DNA of 64,000 bases from Bidens hawaiensis (taxonomy: Eukaryota > Streptophyta > Magnoliopsida > Asterales > Asteraceae). The first letter of the stretch is position 1; each line of letters begins with the position of its first letter. Location: the NCBI GenBank assembly GCA_021521415.1, contig JAIQDT010001119.1:186001-250000 (forward strand), in the 5' to 3' direction. The notes beneath the pieces are model-generated. The model made no database searches. It was not told the DNA's origin and was given only the letters and a program-made list of their open reading frames with translations. A program made the position numbers and the translations under genes. Positions 1 to 10,203 of this stretch are shown one piece after another.

Positions 1-2
1 CA

Positions 3-539
3 CCATCAAGAACTGAAGACGTTGAATTCTTGGTCCTACCGGCGACGTCAAAACATGATATTATCTTAGGGCATGAGGCAATTGGTGATTTCAATGATCA
101 CCCCTCTACAACTCATCGTGCAGTAGGGATTCCGACCCGCACTGGAGTAGCAATCATCCACATCAACCGTCATTGTTTTACAACGGAAAGTTCAAAGCCC
201 AGCAAGGTGCAAAAACATATCGAGAGAACTGAACCAGAGAATTGGGTGTTGAATAAAACGTTTTCGGACCAAACGATAACAATTAGGCCTGCAATCTCCA
301 AGATAGTAAGGACATTTTTGGAGAAACTGTCAACAAAGAACATTGACATCTTCGCTTGGCAACCCACGAACATGACTGGTGTCCCGCGAAGGATTGCGGA
401 ACACAAGCTGCAGGTGAATCTAACATTCACACTGATTGTCAGAAGGAAACATAAGATAGGTCCTGAGCAGACTAAAGCTATGAATGAACAGGTTCAAGAC
501 TTGTTAAAAGCTGGAATCATCCGTGAAAATCAGTACTAG
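3..539 (+). pseudogene. pol fragment: protease C-terminus and RT N-terminus (Tat)
   Basis: The frame is already open at base 3, so the start lies outside the window. The first residues carry the retropepsin C-terminal signature HDIILG, followed by the linker typical of Tat elements. From about residue 110 the text FAWQPTNMTGVPRRIAEHKL and the basic stretch before VQDLLKAGIIRE mark the conserved lead-in to reverse transcriptase. The frame ends at a TAG at 537-539, immediately before TWVANPVIVP, which continues the RT fingers in the same frame. The stop is therefore a point mutation inside the domain, not a natural end. Confidence 0.8.
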
Positions 540-1037
540 ACTTGGGTTGCTAATCCGGTCATCGTTCCCAAGAGCAACGGAACATGGCGAATGTGTATAG
601 ATTTTAAAGATCTAAACAAAGCATGCCCAAAGGACTGTTACCCATTACCGGAGATTGATCTCAAGGTTGATGCAGTAGCCCTGTTCAAGATTAAATGCTT
701 TCTTGATGCCTACAAAGGTTATCACCAGATCCGCACGACGACAGGTGACGAGGACAAAATAGAATTTCGCACAGACCAATGCACCATCTGTTATAAGATG
801 ATTCCCTTTGGATTGAAAAACGTGGGTGCTACATATCAGCGCTTGATGGATGAAGCCTTTAAAGACCAGATCGAGCGAAATCTAGAGGTTTACATGGACG
901 ATCTGGTGATAAAAATTGTTGAGGAGGATCAAATGTTACGAGACAGAGAAGAAACGTTTGATACGCTGAGAAAGATCAACATGAAACTTAATCCTAGTAA
1001 GTGTTCCTTTGGGATGGAGGAAGGGAAAATTTTATGA
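540..1037 (+). pseudogene. pol fragment: reverse transcriptase core (Tat)
   Basis: RT motifs appear in order: VIVPKSNGTWRMCIDFKDLN (fingers), CPKDCYPLPEID, FLDAYKGYHQI (first catalytic Asp present), PFGLKNVGATYQRLMD, and VYMDDLVIK, the YxDD box with both catalytic Asp residues intact. The thumb begins with LNPSKCSFGMEEGKIL. A TGA at 1035-1037 then interrupts the frame where relatives read on through FLG-type residues. RT activity would copy element RNA in cytoplasmic particles, but this reading frame cannot give a full enzyme. Confidence 0.88.
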
Positions 1038-1724
1038 GTAATCGTCACGGGTGCGGGCTTCAAAGCTAACCCAGATAAGGTCCAGGCAGTGGCCGGCATG
1101 CCTTCACCTTCTTCCCTCAAAGAGGTACAAACACTCAACGGAAGACTTGTTACTCTGAACAGATTTCTAGCCAATCACGCGGCCAAGTCTTATCCATTCC
1201 TGTCAACTCTGAGAAACGGTCTTAAGAAGGCACATTTCAGATGGACATCAGAAACAGAAAAAGCATTCTTAGAAGTAAAGAAGTGTTTGATGGAACTGCC
1301 TACCCTAACAGCAAGACATACGGGAGAGCCTCTAACATTGTATTTGTCAGTATCTGACATTGCCATTGGGGCCATGCTACAAATAGATAGGAAAAACTTA
1401 CAAACACCAATTTATTATGTCAGTAGGACGTTGACAGGTCCAGAAACCAGATATTCGATGCTTGAGAAGCTTGTTCTGGCACTGGTCTATGCCGCCAGGC
1501 GCCTTCGCAGATATTTTCAAGGCCACCCCATCAATATGCTAACAGGGTACAAGTTGAAAAATCTGTTAAGCAAACCAGAATTGTCCGGAAGATTGGCAAA
1601 GTGGGCTATAGAATTGGGAGAAAACGCGATAGAGTATAGACCCAGACCCGCGATCAAAAGCCAAGTGCTGGCAGACTTTGTTACAGAAGTCCCGCAGAGC
1701 ATATATGAGGAGTGCCTAATCTAA
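1038..1724 (+). pseudogene. pol fragment: RT connection and RNase H (Tat)
   Basis: This continues the same pol. It has the connection motif ending LVTLNRFLANHAAKSYPFL, then LTLYLSVSDIAIGAML and IYYVSRTLTGPETRYSMLEKLVLALVYAARRLRRYF, which are the retroviral-type RNase H of Tat elements. In this lineage the first RNase H often lacks the standard Asp (LSVSD instead of DAS), because the function is thought to be taken by the second RNase H. The piece ends at a TAA at 1722-1724 in the linker. Confidence 0.82.
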
Positions 1725-1744
1725 CAGCAAACTCCGATACCTCC

Positions 1745-2230
1745 TGAGTGAGACCAGGTCTTGTCACTGTTCACGGATGAAGCTTCAAGCAACGAAGGAT
1801 CAGACGCAGGCCTCAGACTGGTTAATCCTGAAGGCCATGAATTTACTTATGCCATAAAGTTGGACTTCAAAAGTACCAACAACGAGGCAGAGTATGAAGC
1901 TTTCTTAGCAGGCCTGCAGATAGCCAAGAAACTTAGGGTGAAACATTTGGAAGCACGGGTGGACTCTATGTTGATCGCAGTACAGATCAATGGGACATAC
2001 GAGGCAAAAAAATGATGTGACGGCTTCATACTTATCGCAAGCAAAGGACTTGATACTTCAATTTTTATCTTGCAAAGTCATCCACATCAAGCGAAAGTGA
2101 AAACAAGTCAGCGGATGCTTTTAGCAAATTAGCATCAACAAATTTTGAACATTTTGCAAAAGACATTCGCGTGGATGTCCTCGATCAACCATCTGTCCCG
2201 CAACATCAAGTGCTAGTCATACCACTGGTG
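1745..2230 (+). pseudogene. second (archaeal-type) RNase H, degraded (Tat)
   Basis: LFTDEASSNEGSDAGLRLVNPEG is followed by STNNEAEYEAFLAGLQIAKKL and the VDSMLIAVQING stretch. These are the strands and the NNEAEYEAL-type helix of the archaeal-type RNase HI fold acquired by Tat elements. The first Asp (TDEA), the Glu of NNEAE and the Asp of VDS are all visible. The frame breaks at a TGA near 2013-2015 inside the domain. The following 200 bases still contain recognisable but frame-broken domain and linker. Confidence 0.8.
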
Positions 2231-2241
2231 TTGAATCATGG

Positions 2242-4135
2242 ATGACACCGATTGTAGCATACCTTACATCGGGAATACTCCCAGAACAAAAAGTTGCGGC
2301 CCGGAAGATCAGACACAAAGCCCTGAATTACCAATTACAATATGGTATCTTATACCGAAGATCCTTCCTCGGCCCACTCTTGAGATGTGTGGATGCTGAG
2401 GATGCAAATTATTTGATAAGGGAAGTTCACGAGGGTATTTGTGGTCTTCATGTGGGTCGGAGAATGGTTGTGGCCAAACTCATGAATGCAGGGCACTATT
2501 GGCCGGGGATGCACATGGACACAGTGCAAGAAATCAAAAAGTGTGATTCATGCTAGCGCGATGCCCCCATTACCCTGCGTCCAAAAAATGAGTTAGTGTC
2601 AGTGACATCTGCATGGCCGTTCCAAAAATGGGCAATTGATATCATGGGTCTATTCCCAGAAGCCCCGGGACGTGTCAAATTTCTGATTGTGGCCATCGAT
2701 TATTTTACCAAGTGGGTAGAAGCCAAACCGGTTGCCTCCAACACTGCATCAAGCATCAAGAAATTATTGTGGAAGTTTATCATCTGCCGTTTTGGCCTCT
2801 CGCAGGAGTTAGTCATTGATAATGGGACTCAATTCGCGGATGGTGGGTTACAAGTGTGGCTGAATGAACTTCAGGTTACTCAAGTGTTCACTTCCGTAGC
2901 CCACCTGCAAGCCAACCGTCAAGCTGAAAGAGCCAACGGAACCATTAAAGATGGATTCAAGGCAAGATTGGGAACTAAACAGACTGAATGGTTGGACGAA
3001 TTGCCCCATGTACTTTGGGCCTTTCGCACCCAAAAGAAGTCAAGCAACTCTGAGAGGCCTTTTAGTGTAACTTACGGCACTGAAGCCATGATCCCAGCTA
3101 GGGGTGTGCATGGGTCGGTTTAGGGCGGTTTTTTGTCAAACCCATAATCGTAACCGATACAGCGGTTAATAGATAACCATAACCATAACCGATCTGTCAT
3201 GGCGGTTGTGGTTAATCGATTCTAACGGTTATACCAAGTCGGTTATGGGTCGGTTAACCGTGACCCAAATAAACAATCCTTCAATATGATTGTGAACACT
3301 GAATAATCGCTATTTATGTTGTGGAATTCAAATAAATGTTCTTTTTTTTACTGCAATTTATAGAATATATATATCTAATTGAAATATTAAATATTTGAAA
3401 TGGCAATTTGTATGGAAATTCAGAACGACAATTATGAAACATTGGAATGAATATGGTAACCAATATCACCAATATTAGTGGCCTAAATCCTAGTTGGAGT
3501 AGAGAGTTTTTAATATATAACAACAATAAGTGTAAAAATATCATATTCATGCACTAATTCTAATTTCCAAACCCTTATTTCTCGATTACTAGTTACATAT
3601 ATAGGGCGGTTCGGTTATGGCGGGTTTGGAATTAACATTAACCAAAACCGACCCACATATGGTGGTTTTCCAAAGTTCATTAAACCAACCCACTGGTTAT
3701 ATCAGTTATCGGTTAAAATCGGTTCGGTTATGTTGGTTATGGTTCAGTTTGCGGTTATGACGGTTAATTTGCTCACCCATAATTCCAGCTGAAATTGGAG
3801 TTCCATCCACATGAACGTTGATGAACAATGACAACGAAAAAGAGTTGCAGATGAACTTAGACCTCCTTGAAGAAAGGAGAGAACTGGCCTTAATCCGCGA
3901 GCATAACTATAAACGTCAGTTACAAAAATATTATGACTCAAGGGTTAAAAAATGCAACTTCGATGCGGGAGACTTTGTCTTCTTCAACAATGAAGCATCA
4001 GGTCAAGGACTTCCGGGTAAATTGGCCCCAACTTGGGAAGACCCTTATAAAGTGGAATAAGTAATATCAAAGGGTGCATACAAGTTGGAAAAATTAGATG
4101 AGACAGAAATCACTAGAACTTGGAACGTTGCATAA
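2242..4135 (+). pseudogene. integrase, interrupted by a hAT-like insertion (Tat)
   Basis: The zinc-binding region runs from about 2390 to 2556 (HEGICGLHVGRR, YWPGM, then CDSC ending in a stop). The DDE core follows at 2596-3098 with WAIDIMG (first Asp), VIDNGTQF (second Asp) and QANRQAERANG (Glu). The core reading IPA is cut at 3098 by a 683-bp insertion and resumes at 3790 with EIGVPS. The C-terminal part at 3818-4060 contains RVKKCNFDAGDFVFFN and GKLAPTWEDPYKV. All three catalytic residues remain, but stops and the insertion break the frame. The chain ends around 4133. Confidence 0.85.
3099..3781. mobile_element. hAT-like non-autonomous element inserted in integrase
   Basis: The 683-bp insert is bounded by imperfect terminal inverted repeats TAGGGGTGTGCA (left) and TATGGGTGAGCA (right, reverse complement). 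It is flanked by an 8-bp target duplication, ATCCCAGC at 3091-3098 and ATTCCAGC at 3782-3789 (7 of 8 match). Eight-bp duplications with short TIRs fit the hAT superfamily. Both subterminal regions are packed with GGTTATGG, GGTTAACC and CGGTT words, typical of hAT subterminal transposase-binding clusters. No transposase is encoded. Confidence 0.8.
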
Positions 4136-4314
4136 TTGAAAAAATGTTACATGTGAACAAGACTTGTTATTACTTACTTTTTGTTTGGCCTATGTGCCCT
4201 GATAGACTAACAAAAAGGCATCTTATGTTATCATATGTAATATATTTAGGCATGCGTGCCTCTCTTATTAAAAAACTTGATTAAACCTATGTACAAGTCT
4301 TGTGTAAAAAAATG

Positions 4315-4501
4315 TTTCCTAGCCTGCGTGCCAGAAGGGACCTGCGTGTCCTTAAAGAAAATTTCCTGGCCTATGTGCCGAAGGGACCCGTGTGTCCATA
4401 AAGAAAATTTCCTGGCCTGCGTGCCAGAAGGGACCCGCGTGTCCTTAAAGAAAATTTCCTGGCCTGCGTGACGGAAGGGACCCGCGTGTCCTTAAAGAAG
4501 A
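4315..4501 (+). repeat. 47-bp tandem repeat, 4 copies, after pol
   Basis: Units starting TTTCCT begin at 4315, 4362, 4408 and 4455, with a partial fifth at 4502. The period is 46-47 bp. Each unit contains GCCTGCGTGCCAGAAGGGAC and GTGTCCTTAAAGAAAA with a few differences. Weaker relatives of the GCCTATGTGCC word occur at 4190-4265. Tandem arrays between pol and the 3' LTR are known in Retand-type Tat elements. Confidence 0.9.
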
Positions 4502-5033
4502 TTTCACGTAATCTTTTATTAACGGTTAAGAAAATCCTACAAGCTAACACTTATATTATACAATCAACAAAGTGTGAAGGATAAACAACTTTTATATTAA
4601 CAAGTGAAAAGAGATTACATTGAAAGTTGAATATTATACATGATCAGATACACATGTTTACAAAATAACTATAACTACAGAGGAGGATCCTCATCATCTC
4701 CATCGTCATTGGGGTTCACTTGTTCTTCCTTGTCTTCTTCACGGCCAATGGCGAAAAATGCCTTCAACTGATCAACTCCGTCATCTTGTTCAGCAAACTC
4801 TACTACTGCTGCTTCCTCAACGAGAAATGTCAAGTTGTCGAAAGCCTCCGTCTTCTCAGCATAATTTTTTGCAGTATCTGGCCATGCAAGTCAAATTCCT
4901 TAAGAGGTCATTTCTCTTCAGCAAACTTTAGACCCTCTTGGAAACCTGCTTAGCGACCACCCAGAGATGAGAAAACTAGCAGTTCCGCAATGCAATCCCT
5001 AACCTCAGATTCATCTCGGATGTGCTCAATAAC

Positions 5034-5107
5034 CTACAAATAGGAAGTGTAAGAAAACAATCCAGATGCATGTATTCTACATAAGGAAACTAAAGGAAGA
5101 AAGTTAC
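5034..5107 (-). other. candidate intron in antisense ORF
   Basis: On the minus strand the donor CAG|GTAACT starts at 5107 and the acceptor TTTGTAG| ends at 5034. The 74-bp gap is AT-rich. Skipping it joins the GIPQ-ending coiled-coil exon to VIEHIRDESEVRDC in an open frame. Confidence 0.6.
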
Positions 5108-6147
5108 CTGGGGAATTCCCTCTACCATCAACCAATTCTTGTCCGCCTGAGCCCGGATAAGGGTCATCATGTGCTCCACACAGTCCAGGGCTTGTTCCCA
5201 GTTCTTCTCGGCAAGCTTGGCGATCTTGTCATCTTTTGCAGATGCCTCAGCCTTCAAAGACTTCATCTCTTCCAGATAGGAAGAGATAAAATAATTTTGA
5301 TCATCAACTTGCTTCTGCAAAGTTGCTTTGGCCTCCTCATCCTGCGCCAGCTCGCTCTCTCTAGCACGTGTCTGCTCGCGGGAAGCTTTCGTGGTTGCAT
5401 TCTGGCGTTTGCAAGCTTCCTCCTAGCCCTTTGTAGTAGCGGCTTGGCGGGCCTTTTCTTCTTCCAATGCCTTCTTCGCATCCGAAAGTTGCCACTAAGC
5501 AGTATTGGCATCTATGCTAGTCTTCAGCCTCCTTCTTGGCCACTTCGGCATTCTTCTCCAATTCATCCCACGTTTGGCTCATAGCTAACCAGTCTCGATA
5601 GATTTCTTGACTTGTGGAGACAACATTAGCTAGATTGTAGGAGAATGATTTTTCCAGCTCGTAACGAGGGCGCCCGCGTTGGCGTTGCCTCTGCGCAAGA
5701 GGAATCCCCTGCTATAAAAACTCATGGCAGACGTCGTTGTCAGTAAACAACGATCCATGGCGGATAGACCAGTGCGGGTGATGCACCAATGAGTTCTCAT
5801 GATGATTGGTCTGACCGTAATACCCCGCAGGCCCTTTATCTTCATGAGCACGGAAGGTAGATGTTGTCTGGAGACCGGTGGCAACAAAGTTTGGCCCCTC
5901 CAGATCTAAAAAAATGAGGGGGAGATCTGGAAGGAGAGGAAAGGATAGGTTTCTTGAAAATCTAAGAAACACCCCTTGCTCACCCTTGCTGGGAGGTGTA
6001 TCTTGTAAAACAATGGGATCATCCCCCATTTTAGATGGAGAGTTGGGTGCATGCTCAAACACCGATTGGGCGATGATGCGGGTGGAGAGGCAAGTGGAGT
6101 TGTCTTTCCTTGATCTGGTGGGTCCTTGGAGTGCTCCTTTGTAGAAT

Positions 6148-6225
6148 CTGCTAACGCTTCACCTCAATAAAAGATATTTCACTCAAGGAAAATATTCAAG
6201 AGTATAAAAATATCAAGAATAATAC
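6148..6225 (-). other. candidate intron in antisense ORF
   Basis: On the minus strand the donor CCAG|GTATTATT starts at 6225 and the acceptor GTTAGCAG| ends at 6148. The gap is 78 bp and AT-rich with stops. Downstream, reading resumes as STKEHSKDPPDQG. Confidence 0.55.
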
Positions 6226-6794
6226 CTGGAATAACCTTTGTTGATGCAACAAGGTTGATGCGGTCCCCCAACTTCACTTTCTTGTGTTTCTTGGCAACAA
6301 CAGGTTTGGACAGATGTGACTTGCCCTGCCCCGTTGACTTTGGGGCATCCGCATCAGCAACCTCACGCTCATCTTCACTAGTTGCACCTTCAGCAATGTC
6401 CTTTCCTGCATCTGCATCTTTGCTAGTAGATGGGTTTTGTTTTCTCTTGCGGTTCAGACCTGCAATGGCATTCATGATACTCTCAGCATCAGTAGTATCA
6501 ACTGAGGATTCTTCTTCTTCACAAGGTGATGACCCATCACTAGAAGAGAAGAGTACAATCACCCCACTAGAAGTGAATGCTGAAAGAGGACGAGGGTTTA
6601 GAGCTCCCTCACTTTTGGAAGCATCTCCTCACCTTTTGCAAACATAGCCTCGAACACTAAGGGCTCTGGGCGTAAAGCAGCGGGAAAGAAGAAGTTATCG
6701 CAGGTGCGATCAAGAAATGGCAAATCCTATCGAGGACGACGTGCCATGAGTCCTTGCACACGATCCAGCAACGTGCACGGGATCGATCCCTCAC

Positions 6795-6867
6795 CTACAC
6801 AAACAAATAGTTAGAATTTTTAAAAAGAGAAGAGGGGAAAATCCTTAAAGAACAAAGATATGCGTAC
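6795..6867 (-). other. candidate intron in antisense ORF
   Basis: On the minus strand the acceptor TTTGTGTAG| ends at 6795, preceded by a T-rich stretch. The best donor is GTACGC at 6867, which is weaker than in the other two introns. The gap is 73 bp. Confidence 0.45.
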
Positions 6868-7668
6868 TCTTGTCAGGCTTCTCATAAAAACTTTACAAGT
6901 CTGGAAAAGGCCACAGATGGCTCATGTGGGTGCGCACCAATGTGCCCTCAGATATCGCACGCATAGGCGTAGGTGTGTCGGTCATCGTTTCAAACCACTG
7001 AAGATTCACATATATTGCAGCACGTATCTCCGGCAGCTTCTCATTGGAGGAACGGACCATTGGGAAAGGAATGATGTCTTCCTGGATCCAAAAGAACTTT
7101 GGACGCCGTTCATATGCACTGCGTGGCGATTCAGTGCCTATGACTCTCTTTCCCGTGGTGGACCAGTTGTACCATCCACTGCGGCTTGCCATCTTGTAGA
7201 AGACGTCAAATTTGTCATCGGACGGCAACAGGTTGTTGGAACTGCAACAAAACTCAAAGTGCCTGATCCTCATCAATCCAAATGGGTGCACTTGCGATAA
7301 CTGAACATCGTACTCCATCAGGACGCCCCCAACAAACTTCATCACCCGGTGGTGAAATCCTCAGCGTATAGGGCCATTTTTCCTTTCGGAGGCCTGCTGG
7401 CGACAAATCCGGCAGCATGGAACTCTGGTTCCCACTCCGGTGCCAAGCCATAGACATTCACAATGTCTTCATAATCTCGCCTCTTCTAACTAAAACGATG
7501 TTGTAGATGGAAGGATTACTCTTCTTTTCTCCAGCCATTATCTCAGTAGGTAATGGGAAACAGCGAGCAGTCGTGAAATATTTGCAAAGTGTAGATCTGG
7601 AATTCGAGAGAAAACTAAAAAAGAAAGAAATTTGAGGGCGATAAGAATGGAAATGGGTAAGGAACCGT

Positions 7669-7680
7669 CTTATTTATACA
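7669..7680 (-). promoter_or_regulatory. TATA box upstream of antisense ORF
   Basis: The minus strand reads TGTATAAATA here, about 130 bp before the ATG at 7538. The spacing would suit a plant core promoter with a roughly 100-base leader. It lies inside the element, before the 3' LTR, so the antisense gene may have its own promoter. Confidence 0.5.
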
Positions 7681-7954
7681 CATCGCATTTAATGCGATGG
7701 GAGTGCTGCCAGAAGAGAGAGAAAGTTTGGTCCAATCAGACAGTGACACGTCAGGCAGGAAAACCGAAAAAGTGAAAAGGACAGTAGGTAGCAGGCGCCC
7801 ACGTCGCTTCACCTGTCCAGTCACTTCTCTTTCCATATTTATCTACACATAATAAAATATCTCCATCTCAACTTGCATATTCAAAAATCCCCAAAAATTT
7901 CTTAATTCCAAAATTTCATCCGCATAAAAACTTCATACGGAAGAAACAATGGAC

Positions 7955-8665
7955 TGTGGGGACTTATAGAGGTAGGGTACCAAAAAGACCCAAATATCCT
8001 TAAGTATCACCCGCGGGTCAGAGGGGACCCCCTCATATACCACCCGCGGGGCATATAAATCACCTTCATAACTCAAGACAAAGGAAGAACAACATTATAT
8101 ACTAGAGACTATGTGCGGGAGGATCTAGACGCCGTCAGAAGTCATCCGCAGGGTACTGTTCCCAACCGCAAGGACGGCAAGAGGGCAACGTCATAGGACA
8201 GCTGTAATTAACCAACTCTCTTCTAGAAGATTTACCAAGATCCTTTCTTGGGAAGCACATGACCCTTCTGACAATAGAAGAAGGACACCTTGCCAGGTTG
8301 TTACAACCATGCACATGGCCAGGTTTATCTCGTCCTATCACATGAGGACACGTGTTTAGGCGGTTACAAGGGCATCTTCTAGAAAAGGACAGCTGGGCTA
8401 ATTATATTCTCACATTCTTCAGCTATAAATACTACACAATTTCCATGAGGTAATTCATTTACTCTCCACTATCTACTCTATATACTTAAGTACTTTCTCT
8501 CTACCGTACTGGTACTAATTCTCACTCCGGAGGGTGATTATAGGAAGACCCCCCCCCCCTCTTGTCCTTCCTGTAACAAGCTCACGGGGGTTGTTTTGTA
8601 GGTTTTCGTTACTAGACTTTAGGAGATTGGACTTATATCGTTGTTAGTAGTATTTGACCCGTACC
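7955..8665 (+). repeat. 3' LTR of Tat element
   Basis: The block starts TGTGGGGAC after a purine-rich stretch (GGAAGAAACAATGGA) that can serve as polypurine tract. It carries a TATA box and ends TTTGACCCGTACCA. The CTCCGGAGG then GGAAGACCCC...CTTGTCCTTCC then GTAACAAGCTCACGG sequence is familiar R/U5 sequence of Tat elements. It cannot be compared with the 5' LTR, so both ends are approximate. Confidence 0.6.
8424..8430 (+). promoter_or_regulatory. LTR TATA box
   Basis: TATAAAT sits in the LTR about 90-140 bases before the CTCCGGAGG block. This is the expected position of the U3 promoter that starts the genomic RNA. Confidence 0.5.
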
Positions 8666-9094
8666 ATGTGGACTCATTGGAGCTAAGCCCTTAGAGGATT
8701 AGGTCCGTGTTTCCTCACTAACGAACTCAAACTTACTAAGTGATCCATTTTTTCGATCAATAAGTTCATCGAATAGATTGAAAGGTGAAAAGTAAATATT
8801 GTGTCTAAATCATTTGACTTACACTCTATGTCTACTTTAATGGATTGTATTCCAACACATGACACCACGTAGCGATAGTAAAGAAATTTATTTAAAATGA
8901 AATTTTAGACAAAATTGGCAAACTACCATCTAATATAAATCAGACGGGGGTCTTTTTTGTCTAGACACGACCGTACATTAACGATATAGGCGGTCGTCAA
9001 TTGAAAAATACAAGCCACCGTTTGGTTGCTATGTCACGGCCATTTTGACCACTAGATACGGTAGTTCGATCTCATCATTTGACGACCGTCCGGT
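8666..9094. other. AT-rich sequence without recognisable gene
   Basis: No ORF or family signature is visible. A short inverted repeat (CGGTCGTCAA near 8991, TTGACGACCG near 9078) encloses about 75 bp and could fold as a hairpin. Otherwise nothing is supported. Confidence 0.4.
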
Positions 9095-9252
9095 TCATCA
9101 TCCGATGACAATCTTATAAATATTATCAGATGATAAAGAGAAACCGTCATTAAACATTTAGTAAATAGAATCATTACACTCCATAAATAGAAAGTATCAT
9201 CTCGTGTTAATTTGGTAAGAACAAATTACTTTGAAAATTAAATGAATTGACG
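9095..9252 (+). repeat. direct repeat, left copy, flanking a Copia fragment
   Basis: CATCATCCGATGACAATC to AAAATTAAATGAAT, about 155 bp, repeats at 10204-10353 with roughly 10% differences by eye. The intervening 951 bp is a minus-strand Copia fragment. Confidence 0.85.
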
Positions 9253-10203
9253 AAACAGAAACGGATTCATCCATGTTCATGTTGTGTTGGAAAAACTGTC
9301 CTAATATTCGACACAATTCATGGTATCGTTCCACAACAGACTTGGAGTTAATTGTTAAAATTACTCACAAGAAACTTCTTACTCGAAAAATCTTCTGCCA
9401 TATACTTGGCTTCAAGTATGTCCCAAAGTTCCTTAGCCTCAACACCGAGATGAAACCTGAAAACCCGTCGGACTCGGAGCTTTTCCTTCTTCTTCAACCA
9501 CTGGCATGGAAGTACTCAACACGTGCAGCACTTTCATGGTAGTCAAAAGGAAGTGCATCTTCTTTTGCCATCTGCGAAAGTCCTAGCCTTCGAATTTCTC
9601 AAGTTTGTTAAACTTGCCCTTCATCTTCTTCAACGATTGTCCATTCGCCATCTTCACATAAATAGTTTTGATCTTTTATTGGATTTCTACAATCGTATAT
9701 CTTAGGAAAATCTGAGAGTCGTGAAATACTTTCAAATCAAAACTATTTATTGGTTCCCAAATATTTTGACCGGATAAAATCAGATTGAAAGCAAGAAAAA
9801 GTACGGAGATTGAGAGAGTTTTTTTTTTAAACAGGAAGATTTCATTGTATGATCAAACGATGGTTTTAATGTGAGGATTCATGATAACTGTTTTACAGTT
9901 ACCATAAGTAGTTATAAGATTTTGAATTTCAAAATAAAACACGCTCATTATTTTGACATGAAAAATACTTGGACCCTGCCAGGGGCTGCCGCCCCTTGGG
10001 CCCTGCTACTAGGGACGCTACCCCCGGATCCCTGCCAAAGGGACGTTGCCCCCCTTGGATCCCTCATGACTTAGGGGCTTCGCCCCTAAGTTCCAATTAT
10101 AATAAGTTCAAATAAGTGTGCACTCCGCACCAAACTTATTTAGATTCATATTACGATTAACTTGATCAATAGTTAATCCTCAATTACACTAAAGTCACTA
10201 ACA
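9253..10203 (-). mobile_element. Ty1/copia fragment: 5' LTR plus start of gag
   Basis: On the minus strand the piece begins TGTTAGTGACTT at 10203. It runs through a GC-rich LTR segment (GGGGCGAAGCCCC, then several GGCAGGGATCC-like words around 9970-10090), and then through a leader into a gag ATG at 9651. It stops within gag near 9260. This is the 5' end of a Copia element with the rest missing. I see no standard initiator-tRNA PBS, so the LTR end is not fixed. Confidence 0.65.
9290..9651 (-). pseudogene. Copia gag N-terminus
   Basis: From ATG at 9651 on the minus strand the reading is MANGQSLKKMKGKFNKLEKFEG, a stop (TAG), then DFRRWQKKMHFLLTTMKVLHVLST. This is the common N-terminus of plant Copia Gag (the 'DFRRWQKKM' family), which forms the particle shell. 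After about 65 codons the frame is lost, but words such as MAEDF and SQVYG remain recognisable in other frames. Only the first part of gag is present. Confidence 0.75.

Larger units (their letters stand above)
4675..7538 (-). pseudogene. antisense ORF of Tat element (gypsy-type 'Transposase_28'-like protein)
   Basis: Read on the minus strand from ATG at 7538 (MAGEKK). An N-terminal block at about 7470-6890 contains APEWEPEFHAAGF, GVLMEYDVQLSQVHPFGL, RIRHFEFCC, KFDVFYKM and KFFWIQEDIIP. These match my memory of the plant domain called 'putative gypsy type transposon' (Transposase_28). A low-complexity acidic, Ser- and Lys-rich middle follows (6562-6230). Then a coiled coil at 5500-5110 (KSLKAEASAKDDKIAKLAEKN) and an acidic C-terminus end at a TAG at 4675-4677. 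Three intron-like gaps of 73-78 bp separate the blocks. At least one stop in the middle and shifts near 7350 and 7480 make this copy a pseudogene. Function is unknown. Antisense ORFs in this position are known from Tat-lineage elements. Confidence 0.72.
1..8665 (+). mobile_element. Tat-lineage Ty3/gypsy LTR retrotransposon, 3' part
   Basis: The order seen is protease end, RT, RNase H, a second archaeal-type RNase H, integrase, a 3' untranslated region with a tandem repeat, an antisense ORF on the minus strand, and a 3' LTR. The second RNase H between RNase H and integrase, plus an antisense ORF before the 3' LTR, are hallmarks of the plant Tat lineage (Retand/Ogre relatives). The 5' LTR, gag and most of the protease lie left of the window, so the target duplication cannot be checked. 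Pol is broken by several stops and a hAT-like insertion, so this copy is dead for autonomous transposition. The right boundary is set by the end of the LTR-like block and is good to perhaps ten bases. Confidence 0.85.

Noticed and set aside
170..430. Minus-strand frame of 86 codons opposite pol
   Set aside because: Shadow of the conserved plus-strand protease/RT text; no domain.
3314..3550. Minus-strand frame inside the hAT-like insert
   Set aside because: AT-rich chance frame with no transposase motif.
4315..4501. CRISPR-like array
   Set aside because: Units are contiguous with no unique spacers, inside a plant retrotransposon.
5066..5584. Plus-strand 172-codon frame rich in Leu
   Set aside because: Complement of the antisense coiled-coil exon, whose reading is supported by composition and context.
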